A stretch of DNA of 24,979 nt from positions 1-24,979 of the forward strand of contig CABUQZ010000023.1 in NCBI GenBank assembly GCA_902493795.1, written 5' to 3'. Of this stretch, positions 15,068-23,101 are shown piece after piece. Source of the DNA: an uncultured Clostridium sp. (lineage in GTDB: Bacteria > Bacillota_I > Bacilli_A > RF39 > UBA660). Position 1 is the stretch's first letter. Each line of letters starts with the position of its first letter. The notes under the pieces were generated by a model. That model did no database searches and was not told the origin of the DNA. It worked only from the letters and a program-made list of their open reading frames with translations. The position numbers were made by a program, and so were the translations under genes.

Positions 15068-15301
15068 ATGAGACTTACTGATTTACAAAATAAATATATA
15101 GTTAATGTTAATGATGGAAAAAATATTGGAAATATAATCGATGTTAAAATTGATGAAGATAAAGGAACGATAATATCGTTAGTTATCGAACCAAATAAAA
15201 ACTTCTTTTCGTTTTCAAGGGGAAAAATCGATACGGAAATTGGTTGGAATTCAATAGAAAAAATAGGAGAAGACGTTATTTTAGTAAATATCTCTTTATA
15301 A
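15068..15301 (+). CDS. PRC-barrel protein (YlmC/YmxH family)
   Basis: A 77-aa single PRC-barrel domain: MRLTDLQNKYIVNVNDGKNIGNIIDVKIDEDKG followed by the paired strand GTIISLVIEPN and the C-terminal GWNSIEKIGEDVILV. The YlmC/YmxH family is widespread in Firmicutes. PRC barrels bind RNA or proteins, but the role of this member is not established. AGGAGGGA (about 15058-15065) precedes ATG 15068. A weak -10 (TATTAT, 15047-15052) suggests its own promoter after the rpe terminator. It lies 38 nt before lspA. Confidence 0.85.
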   Translation: MRLTDLQNKYIVNVNDGKNIGNIIDVKIDEDKGTIISLVIEPNKNFFSFSRGKIDTEIGWNSIEKIGEDVILVNISL

Positions 15302-15339
15302 TATTTTTTTTATTTGGTAAAATTAATATGGTGAGCACA

Positions 15340-15831
15340 TTGAAGAAGAAAATTATCGTTTTAACAATTATATTAATATTATTAGATCAAATAACTAAAT
15401 TACTTGTAACTCTAAATATAAATTTGAATACAGGAATTAATTTAATACCATCATTTTTTTCACTTGTGTATGTTCAAAATACTGGAGCAGCATGGGGAAT
15501 GTTTTCAAGTGGTACTATAATACTTGCTCTTTTAAGTATTATATTTTTAGCATTTTTTGTTAAATACATAATAGATAGAAAAGATATGGATAATTTTGAA
15601 GTAGTGATAAACTCTATGTTAATTGGTGGAATTGTTGGTAATTTAATAGATAGATTAGTAAGAGGTTATGTAGTTGATTTTTTTAGTTTTAAAATATTTT
15701 CTTATAATTTTCCTATTTTTAATGTAGCAGATTGTTTTATAGTTATTTCAATTATTTTATTGTTATTTAAAATATATTTTTTAGATAAAAAGAAGAAAGT
15801 AGTGAATATAGATGATAGTGAAGGAAAATAA
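15340..15831 (+). CDS. lspA: Lipoprotein signal peptidase II
   Basis: A 163-aa membrane aspartyl protease that removes the signal peptide of prolipoproteins after lipidation. It has four membrane segments. The catalytic Asp pair is D104 (GNLIDRL) and D131 (FNVADCFIV), with the conserved VQNTGAAWGMF near residue 45. TTG 15340 is chosen because GGTGAG (15330-15335) sits 4 nt before it and gives the family's normal N terminus (MKKKIIVLT). ATG 15328 in the same frame has no ribosome binding site, and a longer reading from 15244 would overlap the PRC-barrel gene. The end overlaps the next gene by 20 nt, the usual lspA-rluD coupling. Confidence 0.93.
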   Translation: MKKKIIVLTIILILLDQITKLLVTLNINLNTGINLIPSFFSLVYVQNTGAAWGMFSSGTIILALLSIIFLAFFVKYIIDRKDMDNFEVVINSMLIGGIVGNLIDRLVRGYVVDFFSFKIFSYNFPIFNVADCFIVISIILLLFKIYFLDKKKKVVNIDDSEGK

Positions 15832-16708
15832 TATTAGAATTGATAAATATTTAGTTGATAAGCTTGATCTTTCTCGTAGTAAGATACAAAGTCTTATTAA
15901 GAATAATAAAATCTTAGTTAATGGGAAAAGCACAACTTCTAATTATATGGTACATATTGATGATGAAATAGAAGTTCTTGATGATTTAAACTTTGAAATA
16001 GATGTTGTACCTGAAGATATTCCTATTGATGTAGTATATGAAGATGACAATTTATTAATTGTTAATAAACCTAGTGGAATGGTAGTTCATCCTGCTGCTG
16101 GAAACTATTCACATACGCTTGTTAATGCACTTCTTTATAGATTTAAACTTAGTAGTATTGGTGGAGATATTCGCCCTGGTATTGTCCATAGAATTGATAA
16201 AGACACATCAGGTGTTATGGTTGTTGCAAAAGATGATAAAACTCACGAACTATTAAGTGATATGATGAAGGAACATAAAGTAGAAAGATGCTATTATGCA
16301 TTGGTTGATGGAATAATTAATCACGATGTTGGTGATATTGATGCTCCTATTGGAAGAGATACAGTAGATAGAAAGAAAATGATGGTAACTGACGTTGATA
16401 GTAAAGAAGCTTTCACTCATTTTAGAGTGTTAAAACGATTTAAAAAATCTAATAAAACATTAATAGAATGTAAACTTTCAACTGGTAGAACTCATCAAAT
16501 AAGAGTACATATGTCATATATAGGCTATCCAATATACAATGATCCTGTTTACGGAAAAAGTAAGAAAACAACGCCATTTGGACAGTTTCTTCACTCAAAA
16601 AGTATAAAGTTTACTCATCCAATTACTAATAAAGAAATATTTTTGGAAGTAGATCTTCCAGTTGAATTTCAAGATTATTTAGACGAACTTGAAAGAAATG
16701 AAGATTAA
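15812..16708 (+). CDS. rluD: RluD/RluA-family 23S rRNA pseudouridine synthase
   Basis: A 298-aa protein with an N-terminal S4 RNA-binding domain (about 7-60) and a pseudouridine synthase domain. The catalytic Asp is D129 in HRIDKDTSG. GMVVHPAAGNYSHTLVNALLY and LSTGRTHQIRVHM are the other family blocks. It is equivalent to Bacillus YlyB, and should convert uridines in 23S rRNA; the exact sites are not readable. It overlaps lspA by 20 nt. Its stop codon overlaps the stop of the convergent minus-strand gene (TTAA at 16705-16708), and there is no separate terminator. Confidence 0.92.
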   Translation: MIVKENNIRIDKYLVDKLDLSRSKIQSLIKNNKILVNGKSTTSNYMVHIDDEIEVLDDLNFEIDVVPEDIPIDVVYEDDNLLIVNKPSGMVVHPAAGNYSHTLVNALLYRFKLSSIGGDIRPGIVHRIDKDTSGVMVVAKDDKTHELLSDMMKEHKVERCYYALVDGIINHDVGDIDAPIGRDTVDRKKMMVTDVDSKEAFTHFRVLKRFKKSNKTLIECKLSTGRTHQIRVHMSYIGYPIYNDPVYGKSKKTTPFGQFLHSKSIKFTHPITNKEIFLEVDLPVEFQDYLDELERNED

Positions 16709-17088
16709 ACATTTAAAAATAAAATTAAAGTATTTAAAAGTGTTAAGATAAAGTTCCATAATATATATGGGGTTAAGTATTTAGCACTTTTTTTATTGTC
16801 GTAAATAACACTATTTAAATGAATAGAGAAAATAAACTGAAAAAGCTTAATTGCAAATATTAAAAAAATGTTTGGAATAACTATAAAAAATATGTTATAT
16901 AATATTTCTAATATTACATTTATTGTGATTATTAAGTATCTTTTTTTATCATAATAGGTGTATGAAGATAAAGATATAATAACAGTAATCATTATTAAAA
17001 AATCAAGAATTAAATAGGTTTTATGATCAAGCATAAAAAATGGCGTAATATAAGAATAATTAACTTTAGAAATAATTATATTTTTCAC
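16705..17088 (-). CDS. Small TspO/MBR-like membrane protein
   Basis: A 127-aa, very hydrophobic protein on the minus strand with about four to five membrane segments. The second half follows the TspO/MBR pattern: an N-rich helix leading to YNIFFIVIP, then a helix and loop, then AKYLTPYILWNFILTLLNTLILFLN. The last resembles the family's L-PY-W-f-LN ending. The N-terminal WxxP-rich part is shortened or diverged, and most Trp residues of the family are missing. TspO proteins bind porphyrins and are linked to stress, but function cannot be claimed here. The GTG start at 17088 has GAGGTG (complement of 17095-17100) 6 nt upstream. It is the only minus-strand gene, and its stop overlaps that of rluD. 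Confidence 0.6.
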   Translation of the reverse strand: MKNIIISKVNYSYITPFFMLDHKTYLILDFLIMITVIISLSSYTYYDKKRYLIITINVILEILYNIFFIVIPNIFLIFAIKLFQFIFSIHLNSVIYDNKKSAKYLTPYILWNFILTLLNTLILFLNV

Positions 17089-17090
17089 TA

Positions 17091-17129
17091 TTTACACCTC
17101 TTTATTAATTTTATGATATAATGTATAAT
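17091..17129 (+). promoter_or_regulatory. Promoter region of the rhomboid gene
   Basis: TATAAT at 17117-17122 has an extended TG at 17114-17115, and a second TATAAT lies at 17124-17129. TTTACA (17091-17096) is 20 bp from the first, too far for a strong -35. The region also carries the ribosome binding site of the divergent TspO-like gene, so the two genes share this short intergenic space. Confidence 0.5.
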
Positions 17130-17154
17130 GTTATTATTGAAAGGAGTGGTATTT

Positions 17155-18300
17155 GTGCCTGAACAACTAGATAGAAAAAATTTACTAGCAATGAAACTTC
17201 TTCATTATTTTATTACAGAGAAAAATTATAATCCTATTATTCTTCAAGGTGCTCAAGATGAGATTTGGCTTGAGAATATGGATAGCGAATATAAAATTGT
17301 TAGAATAGTGTCTAACCATATAATTAATGATGAACAATACAATTTCGATTTATTTAAGACAAAACACATTATGAGAAAAATAAAGAGAAAGACATTTTCT
17401 TTTTCAATGAATGCTTTGTCAATTTTTACTGATATAGATGAAGATGTTAAATTTGAAAATACTAAAAATATAGATTGTATTTCAATTTATGATGAAAAAG
17501 ACTTAGAAAAATATAAATTCATCTCAGAAATATTTCCAGATATTAACAAAAAACTTGATTTTAATGAAGATGGTTTCCAATTATTTATGAAAATTACTGC
17601 TGATATAAATAAGAAAAATAAAGAAGATGCTATTAAAGTAGACGAGGTATTTAAACGTAAGACTCCTATTGTTACATTTTCTTTAATTGCTATTAATATT
17701 ATTATGTTTATTCTTATGTATATCTTTGATTATGAAAGATATTTTATTGAGAATTATTCAGTGTATGGACCATCTATAGTTAAAGATTTAGAAATTTATA
17801 GATTACTTACTGGAACGTTTTTACATGGTGATATATTTCATATATTAGTAAACATGTATTCATTGTACGTACTGGGTTCTCAAATGGAAGGTTTTCTTGG
17901 TAGAACAAAGTTTTTAGTGGTTTATCTATTTAGTTCTATTGTTGGAAGTTTATTATCTATAATATTCAATACAATACCTTCAATAGGTGCTAGTGGAGCT
18001 ATATTTGGACTTCTTGGATCATTAATTTATTTTGGATACCATTATAGAGTATATTTGGGTACTGTAATTAAAACTCAGATAATTCCTATAATTTTAATTG
18101 AACTTGCTATTGGATTTATGTCTAGTGGAATCGATAATTTTGCTCATATTGGTGGGCTTGTAGGTGGAGTACTTATGACAATGGCACTTGGAGTAAAATA
18201 CAAAAGCACAAAAGCTGAAAAAATTAATGGTTGGATTGTATCAATAATACTTGTAGCATTTTTGTGTTTTGTTGCATTTAACTATGTTAATTATAGTTGA
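17155..18300 (+). CDS. Rhomboid intramembrane serine protease (GluP-like)
   Basis: A 381-aa protein. The N-terminal 170 residues form a soluble domain as in Bacillus GluP/YqgP. The rhomboid core follows with about six to seven membrane helices: HILVNMYSLYVLG, the catalytic Ser S280 in GASGAIFGLLG and the catalytic His H331 in AHIGGLVGG. Rhomboids cut membrane proteins within the bilayer; GluP-type members take part in membrane protein quality control, and no substrate is evident here. GTG 17155 is chosen (AGGAG at 17142-17146, 8-nt spacing) over upstream in-frame codons at 17128 and 17146. It sits where alaS is often found before ireB in other Firmicutes. Confidence 0.9.
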   Translation: MPEQLDRKNLLAMKLLHYFITEKNYNPIILQGAQDEIWLENMDSEYKIVRIVSNHIINDEQYNFDLFKTKHIMRKIKRKTFSFSMNALSIFTDIDEDVKFENTKNIDCISIYDEKDLEKYKFISEIFPDINKKLDFNEDGFQLFMKITADINKKNKEDAIKVDEVFKRKTPIVTFSLIAINIIMFILMYIFDYERYFIENYSVYGPSIVKDLEIYRLLTGTFLHGDIFHILVNMYSLYVLGSQMEGFLGRTKFLVVYLFSSIVGSLLSIIFNTIPSIGASGAIFGLLGSLIYFGYHYRVYLGTVIKTQIIPIILIELAIGFMSSGIDNFAHIGGLVGGVLMTMALGVKYKSTKAEKINGWIVSIILVAFLCFVAFNYVNYS

Positions 18301-18308
18301 TTACTTTC

Positions 18309-18336
18309 TTAAATAATGTTAAACTTGTGTTATAGA
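18309..18336 (+). promoter_or_regulatory. Possible promoter of the ireB operon
   Basis: TATAGA (18331-18336) has an extended TG at 18328-18329. A weak -35 TTAAAT (18309-18314) lies 16 bp upstream. The leader would be only about 9 nt, with GGTGAT at the 5' end. Confidence 0.4.
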
Positions 18337-18351
18337 AATAAAGGTGATAAT

Positions 18352-18624
18352 ATGAATGAATCTTTAGAAAATAATGAGATAGAAAAGACTTCTTTATATT
18401 CAATTGATGAATTTGAAGCTTCTTTGGTAAGTAGTACTTTAAAAGATGTTTCAGCAGCATTAAGAGAAAAAGGCTATAACGAAATAAATCAATTAGTAGG
18501 TTATATTATGAGTGGAGATCCTGGATATATTTCTTCTCATAACGATGCTAGAAATAAAATTACTAGTATTGAAAGAAGTACGATTATCGAAGTATTACTA
18601 AGAAGTTATGTAAGTAAATTATGA
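18352..18624 (+). CDS. ireB: IreB/ReoM family regulatory phosphoprotein (UPF0297)
   Basis: A 90-aa protein with the family core LKDVSAALREKGYNEINQLVGYIMSGDPGYISSHNDARNKI. IreB (Enterococcus) and ReoM (Listeria) are phosphorylated by the PASTA kinase near their N terminus. ReoM then controls proteolysis of MurA, the first enzyme of peptidoglycan synthesis. Here the likely site is T13 in EKTSLYSID, which lines up with one of the known Thr. The N-terminal extension is longer than usual. ATG 18352 has GGTGAT 3 nt upstream; an in-frame reading from 18316 has no ribosome binding site. The stop overlaps ruvX as ATGA. The kinase and phosphatase genes lie about 5-7 kb upstream in the same window. Confidence 0.92.
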   Translation: MNESLENNEIEKTSLYSIDEFEASLVSSTLKDVSAALREKGYNEINQLVGYIMSGDPGYISSHNDARNKITSIERSTIIEVLLRSYVSKL

Positions 18625-19031
18625 GATATATAGGACTAGATTTAGGTAGTAGAACTTTAGGTGTTAGTCTTTCTGATAAAGATGGAATAATTGCATCAAG
18701 TTACACAATAATTAGACATGAAGAAGAGTATGAAAGATTAGTATCTGAAGTAAAAAAAATAATTGAAGAAAAAGGTGTCGATAAAATAGTTTTAGGACTT
18801 CCTAAAAATATGAATGGCACTATTGGATTTAAAGGAGAACTTTCTTATAAATTCAAAGAAATGCTTGAGAAAAGTACTAATAAAGAAGTTATTTTGGAAG
18901 ATGAGAGATTGTCGACAAAAGAAGCTACTAATTTGCTTATAAAAAATGATACATCTAGAAAAAAAAGAAAAAAAGTTATAGATAGTGTAGCAGCAACGAT
19001 AATATTACAATCATATTTAGATAGGAAATAA
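18621..19031 (+). CDS. ruvX: RuvX/YqgF Holliday-junction resolvase-like nuclease
   Basis: A 136-aa RNase H-fold protein of the YqgF family, involved in 16S rRNA 5' processing and/or Holliday-junction resolution. Motifs are YIGLDLGSRTLGVSLSD with the first acidic residue (D7), LGLPKNMNG, LEDERLSTKEA and the C-terminal DSVAATIILQSYLD with the last Asp. It is of normal length. The start overlaps ireB by 4 nt and the ireB-ruvX-DUF1292 order is conserved in Firmicutes, so it is translationally coupled in one operon. Confidence 0.93.
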   Translation: MRYIGLDLGSRTLGVSLSDKDGIIASSYTIIRHEEEYERLVSEVKKIIEEKGVDKIVLGLPKNMNGTIGFKGELSYKFKEMLEKSTNKEVILEDERLSTKEATNLLIKNDTSRKKRKKVIDSVAATIILQSYLDRK

Positions 19032-19046
19032 AAAGGAGAAAATAAT

Positions 19047-19376
19047 ATGGAAGAAAATAAGGTAGAAAACAAAATGGAAAATACTTTTACAATTACAGAT
19101 GCTGATGGAAGAGAAATAACTTGTGATGTTTTATTCACATTTGATTCTGAAGAAACTAAAAAGAGTTATATAGTTTATACAGATAATTCAAAAGATGAAC
19201 AAGGAAACGTACAAGTATTTGCTTCAATATATGATCCTAGTAAACAAAATCAAAATCTAGAACCAATAACTACAGAAAAAGAATGGAAAGTTATTGAAAC
19301 AATATTAAATACTTTACAAGAAGAAATAAAAAAGAAAATTGATGGAACTGCTTCAGAAGGAAATAACGAGCAATAG
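19047..19376 (+). CDS. yrzB: DUF1292 protein (YrzB family)
   Basis: A 109-aa acidic protein with the DUF1292 pattern: FTITDADGREITCDVLFTFD, then SYIVYTDNS and EWKVIETILNTLQEE. The family always neighbours ireB and ruvX in Firmicutes, but its role is not known. AAGGAG at about 19032-19037 precedes ATG 19047. Its stop codon is in the loop of a hairpin (19365-19387). Confidence 0.9.
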   Translation: MEENKVENKMENTFTITDADGREITCDVLFTFDSEETKKSYIVYTDNSKDEQGNVQVFASIYDPSKQNQNLEPITTEKEWKVIETILNTLQEEIKKKIDGTASEGNNEQ

Positions 19377-19389
19377 TTGTGCTCGTTTT
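19365..19389 (+). terminator. Hairpin enclosing the yrzB stop, before mltG
   Basis: AACGAGCA (19365-19372) pairs perfectly with TGCTCGTT (19380-19387) around a 7-nt loop containing the TAG stop. Only four T follow, so it is a weak terminator or attenuator. It ends 13 nt before the mltG start. Confidence 0.55.
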
Positions 19390-19400
19390 AATTACTATTA

Positions 19401-20468
19401 GTGAAAATATTTAGAAATGTAATGATTGGACTTGTTGTATTAGTCTTTATTACTATTATCTCATTAGGAATAGTTTATAAAGTTAATACAAGTCCAGTTG
19501 ATAGTAGTGATAAAACTGAAATAGAAGTTATAATACCAGAAGGATCAACAATTAAAGATATTGGAAAAATACTAGAAGAAAAAGATTTAATAAGAAGCAG
19601 TAATTTCTTTGGTATTTATTGTAAATTGTTCCATGTTGGTAATTTAAAAGCTACAAAATATAAATTAAATAAAAGTATGGATCTTCAAGAAATAATAGAA
19701 ATACTAGAAAAAGGTAACTCACTTAATAAAGATCAGATAACTATTAAATTTGAAGAAGGAATTAACATAAAAAGGCTTGCTACAATTATTTCAAATAATA
19801 CAAATAATGAGTATGACGATGTAATTGAACTTGCTAATGATAAAAAATATATTAAAGAACTTGAAGAAAAATATTGGTTTATAAGTGATGATATCAATAA
19901 TGATGATTTATATTTCAAACTAGAGGGATATTTATTCCCAGATACTTATTTCTTTGCTTCTAAAGATGTTTCAGTTAAAGAAATATTTGGTAAGATGTTA
20001 GATCAAACTGATAAAGTTTTATCTAAATACAGAAAAGATATGCAAGAAAAGAAATTATCTGTTCATTTTGTTCTTACTATGGCATCAATTATTGAAAAAG
20101 AAGGAAAAGCTAAAGATTTTAAAGATATTTCATCAGTTTTTTACAATAGAATTGATAAAAATATGAAGTTTGAAAGCTGTGCTTCTGCTATTTATGGAAA
20201 AGGATTAGAGTTTGATCAAATAAACAATAGAGTAATTGATGATACGATTATGAAAGATAATAATCCATATAATACTTATATTGTTGGAGTTCCAATTGGG
20301 CCTATTTGCCTTCCTAGTGAGAAAGCAATAGAAGCTGCAATTAACCCAAGTGATAGTGATTTCTTATTTTTCTTATCAGATAACACAGGAAAAACTTACT
20401 TCTTTGAAAATTATCAACTTCATCAAAAAAAGAAAAATGAACTTATAAATGCTGGAAAGTGGAATTAG
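19401..20468 (+). CDS. mltG: Endolytic murein transglycosylase MltG
   Basis: A 355-aa membrane-anchored enzyme that cuts nascent peptidoglycan and ends glycan strands. The single N-terminal membrane segment is at about 7-28. A LysM-like region follows (PEGSTIKDIGKILEEKDLI). The YceG catalytic domain has E232 in MASIIEKEGK, VFYNRI, NPYNTY and PIGPICLPSEKAIEAAINP. The start is GTG 19401, with no ribosome binding site in front; ATG 19422 is in frame but also has none. An in-frame stop at 19389 blocks any longer reading. The gene follows a hairpin, so expression may rely on readthrough. It fits with LspA, IreB and PrkC as cell-envelope functions. Confidence 0.93.
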   Translation: MKIFRNVMIGLVVLVFITIISLGIVYKVNTSPVDSSDKTEIEVIIPEGSTIKDIGKILEEKDLIRSSNFFGIYCKLFHVGNLKATKYKLNKSMDLQEIIEILEKGNSLNKDQITIKFEEGINIKRLATIISNNTNNEYDDVIELANDKKYIKELEEKYWFISDDINNDDLYFKLEGYLFPDTYFFASKDVSVKEIFGKMLDQTDKVLSKYRKDMQEKKLSVHFVLTMASIIEKEGKAKDFKDISSVFYNRIDKNMKFESCASAIYGKGLEFDQINNRVIDDTIMKDNNPYNTYIVGVPIGPICLPSEKAIEAAINPSDSDFLFFLSDNTGKTYFFENYQLHQKKKNELINAGKWN

Positions 20469-20471
20469 AAT

Positions 20472-21071
20472 ATGTCGAATTATACATTGTTAAAAGAAAT
20501 TAAGGAATATGCAAATGTTAATAATGTTCCTATAATGCAAGATGAAGGAATTGATTTTTTAACAACTTTCATCATAAAAAATCAAATTGATAGCGTATTA
20601 GAAGTTGGAACAGCAATAGGTTACTCTGCAATTATGATGGCTCTTGCTAATCCAAAACTTAAAGTAGTATCAATTGAAAGAGATGAAGAAAGATACCTTG
20701 AAGCACTTAAAAATGTTAAAGCCTTTAACTTAGAAGATAGAATAACACTTTTGTTTAATGATGCCTTAGAAGTTAATATACACGATAAATTTGATTTAAT
20801 ATTTTTAGATGGTGCTAAAGGACAAAATATTAATTTCTTTGAACATTTTGAAAGAAATTTAAATGATGATGGTTATATCGTTACTGATAATATTAACTTT
20901 CATGGATATGTACAAAAAGATGAAAGTGAAATAAAAAGTAGAAATTTAAGAGGATTAGTAAGAAAGATAAAAGCTTATATAGAGTATTTAAAAGAAAATC
21001 CAAATTATATTACAACTTTTTATCAAAAAGGTGATGGGATAGCTGTTTCAGAAAAAAAAGAAATTGGGTGA
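20472..21071 (+). CDS. trmR: TrmR-type SAM methyltransferase (tRNA 5-hydroxyuridine O-methyltransferase)
   Basis: A 199-aa O-methyltransferase with the SAM-binding motif VLEVGTAIGYSA near residue 40, the acidic SAM residue in VVSIERDEER and LIFLDGAKGQ with the metal/SAM region. It corresponds to Bacillus YrrM (TrmR), which methylates 5-hydroxyuridine to 5-methoxyuridine at wobble position 34 of tRNA. The next two genes match YrrN and YrrO, which make the hydroxyuridine, so the context supports that role over a generic catechol-type methyltransferase. ATG 20472 begins 3 nt after mltG; GGAAAGTGGA lies upstream. Confidence 0.88.
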   Translation: MSNYTLLKEIKEYANVNNVPIMQDEGIDFLTTFIIKNQIDSVLEVGTAIGYSAIMMALANPKLKVVSIERDEERYLEALKNVKAFNLEDRITLLFNDALEVNIHDKFDLIFLDGAKGQNINFFEHFERNLNDDGYIVTDNINFHGYVQKDESEIKSRNLRGLVRKIKAYIEYLKENPNYITTFYQKGDGIAVSEKKEIG

Positions 21072-21075
21072 TATT

Positions 21076-21927
21076 ATGAAGCTTACTGTAGTAAGTAATA
21101 TATCAAATATTGAAGAATATAAAAAAATAGGGGCAGATGCCTTTATTTTTGGATTAAAAAATTATTGTAGTGGGTATTATAATGCTCTTACATTAGAAGA
21201 AATTGCAAAGTTAAGACAAGATTATGATGGAGAGTTATTCATTGCAATTAATAAAAATATATTTAATGATGAATTAAAATCTGTTGAAGAAGCATTAGTG
21301 TTTTTAGATAAAATTCGGGTTGATGGAATACTATTTTACGATTTAGCTATTTTATCTATTAAAAGAAGATTAAATCTTTCTATTCCTTTGGTTTGGAATC
21401 AAACACATATGGTTACTAATTATAATAGCTGTAATTACTATTACGATAAAGGTGTTGAGTATGGTGTTCTTGCTAGCGAGATAACACTTTCCGAAGTAAA
21501 CGAACTTAAAGAGAAGACTAAAATGAAGTTATTTTTAAATGTTTTAGGGTATCAAGTAATGTCTTATTCAAGAAGAAATCTTGTCGATAATTTCTTTAAA
21601 TCTATTGGAAAAGAAAGAGAAAAAGAGTCTTATATCATAAAAAATAATGGAGAAGATTACATTATTAAACAAGAAGATAATGGGGCATGTTTATTTTCAC
21701 ATAAGTTATTAAATGGAAGTGTAGTAATACCTAATACTAATGTTGATTATGTTATTTTAAATGATATGGATGTTTTACATAGTACGTTTGTTAAGTGTTT
21801 AATCTTATTTAGAAAATTAATAGATACAAAAGATGAAAAATACGTAAAGGAAATTGATTCTTTAATTGGAGAAGATAGGGGATTTTTCTTTAAAAAGACA
21901 ATTTATAAGGTGAAGAAAAATGACTAG
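21076..21927 (+). CDS. trhP1: U32-family protein TrhP1-like (tRNA 5-hydroxyuridine synthesis)
   Basis: A 283-aa member of the peptidase U32 superfamily, like Bacillus YrrN (TrhP1). In that system, with YrrO, it forms 5-hydroxyuridine at position 34 of tRNA, using prephenate. The barrel-like repeat of beta strands is visible (GADAFIFGLKNYCSGYYNAL, VDGILFYDLAI, IPLVWNQTHMVTN, KMKLFLNVLGYQ). The Cys-rich U32 signature of the larger partner is absent, as is usual for the P1 type. ATG 21076 is chosen (GGGTGAT, 21066-21072) over TTG 21064, which would overlap trmR. It overlaps trhP2 by 8 nt. Confidence 0.85.
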   Translation: MKLTVVSNISNIEEYKKIGADAFIFGLKNYCSGYYNALTLEEIAKLRQDYDGELFIAINKNIFNDELKSVEEALVFLDKIRVDGILFYDLAILSIKRRLNLSIPLVWNQTHMVTNYNSCNYYYDKGVEYGVLASEITLSEVNELKEKTKMKLFLNVLGYQVMSYSRRNLVDNFFKSIGKEREKESYIIKNNGEDYIIKQEDNGACLFSHKLLNGSVVIPNTNVDYVILNDMDVLHSTFVKCLILFRKLIDTKDEKYVKEIDSLIGEDRGFFFKKTIYKVKKND

Positions 21928-23101
21928 GAGAGTAGAACTTTTAGCACCTGCTGGGGATTTAGAAAGACTTAAAATAACTCTTTTGTATGGAGCAGATGCT
22001 GTTTATATTGGTGGACAAGATTACAGTTTAAGAGCAAATGCTAATAACTTTAGTATTGATGAGATAAGAGAAGCTTGTTCTTTTGCACATAATTTAAATA
22101 AAAAAGTTTATTTGACATTAAATATTGTTTTTCATAACGAAGATTTAGCAAATGTCGATAAATTTATTAAAGAAGTTGTGAATGCTGGAATTGATGCTTT
22201 TATTGTTAGTGATCCTTTTATAATAAAGTATATTAAAGATAATTATAAAGTTGAAGTACATTTAAGTACTCAAGGGTCTACTACTAATCTTGAAAGTGTT
22301 AAATACTGGAAAGAAGAGGGAATTGACCGCGTTGTTTTAGCTCGTGAAGTGTCTATTAAAGAAATAGAAGAAATATATAAAGAGACTTCTTTAGATTTAG
22401 AAGTATTTATTCATGGAGCAATGTGTACTTTCTATAGTGGTAGATGTTGTTTATCTAATTACTTTACTAATCGTGATTCTAATCGTGGTGGTTGTGCTCA
22501 GATATGTCGCTTTGCCTTTGATATTGACGAATATGATACTAAGTTTACAATGGCTACTAAGGATCTTAATATGGCAAGTTTGCTTCCTAAGTTATTAGAT
22601 GCTGGAGTTAAATCATTAAAAGTTGAAGGAAGAATGAGATCAGCTTATTACCTTGCTACAGTAATATCATCATATCGTAAGTTAATTGATGCATATTACG
22701 ATGGAACACTAGATGAAGAGTTATTAAATAAATGTGAAAAGATATTATCTCGTGTTGCAAATAGGGAAACAAGTACTCATTATTACTTGAGAAAAGCGGA
22801 TTTTACAGATCAGTATTACACTGGAAGACAAGAACTATCTAATCAAGATTTTTTAGCTATCGTACTTAGCTATGACAAAGAAAGTAAGATTGCAACAATT
22901 ACTGAACGTAATTATTTTAAAGTTGGAGATTCTGTTGAGATATTTACTCCAAAAGGGGATATATTCTCATTTGAAGTAGAAAAGTTGTATGATAAAGATA
23001 TGAATCCTATAGATGTTGCAAGACATCCTGAAGAAGAATTGAATCTATATGTGCCATTTGAAGTTACAAAAGACTCAATGATGAGAGTTAAGGTGCTATA
23101 A
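21920..23101 (+). CDS. trhP2: U32-family protein TrhP2-like (tRNA 5-hydroxyuridine synthesis)
   Basis: A 393-aa U32 'peptidase' family protein, like Bacillus YrrO (TrhP2). It carries the U32 signature EVFIHGAMCTFYSGRCCLSN. C169, C176/C177, C192 and C196 (SNRGGCAQICR) are the expected iron-sulfur cluster ligands. It starts with the typical VELLAPAGDLERLKI and has KVEGRMRSAYY and a C-terminal beta-barrel domain. Despite the old name, the family hydroxylates RNA uridines rather than cutting peptides. It overlaps trhP1 by 8 nt; the following gene starts at the next base after its stop. Confidence 0.9.
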   Translation: MTRRVELLAPAGDLERLKITLLYGADAVYIGGQDYSLRANANNFSIDEIREACSFAHNLNKKVYLTLNIVFHNEDLANVDKFIKEVVNAGIDAFIVSDPFIIKYIKDNYKVEVHLSTQGSTTNLESVKYWKEEGIDRVVLAREVSIKEIEEIYKETSLDLEVFIHGAMCTFYSGRCCLSNYFTNRDSNRGGCAQICRFAFDIDEYDTKFTMATKDLNMASLLPKLLDAGVKSLKVEGRMRSAYYLATVISSYRKLIDAYYDGTLDEELLNKCEKILSRVANRETSTHYYLRKADFTDQYYTGRQELSNQDFLAIVLSYDKESKIATITERNYFKVGDSVEIFTPKGDIFSFEVEKLYDKDMNPIDVARHPEEELNLYVPFEVTKDSMMRVKVL

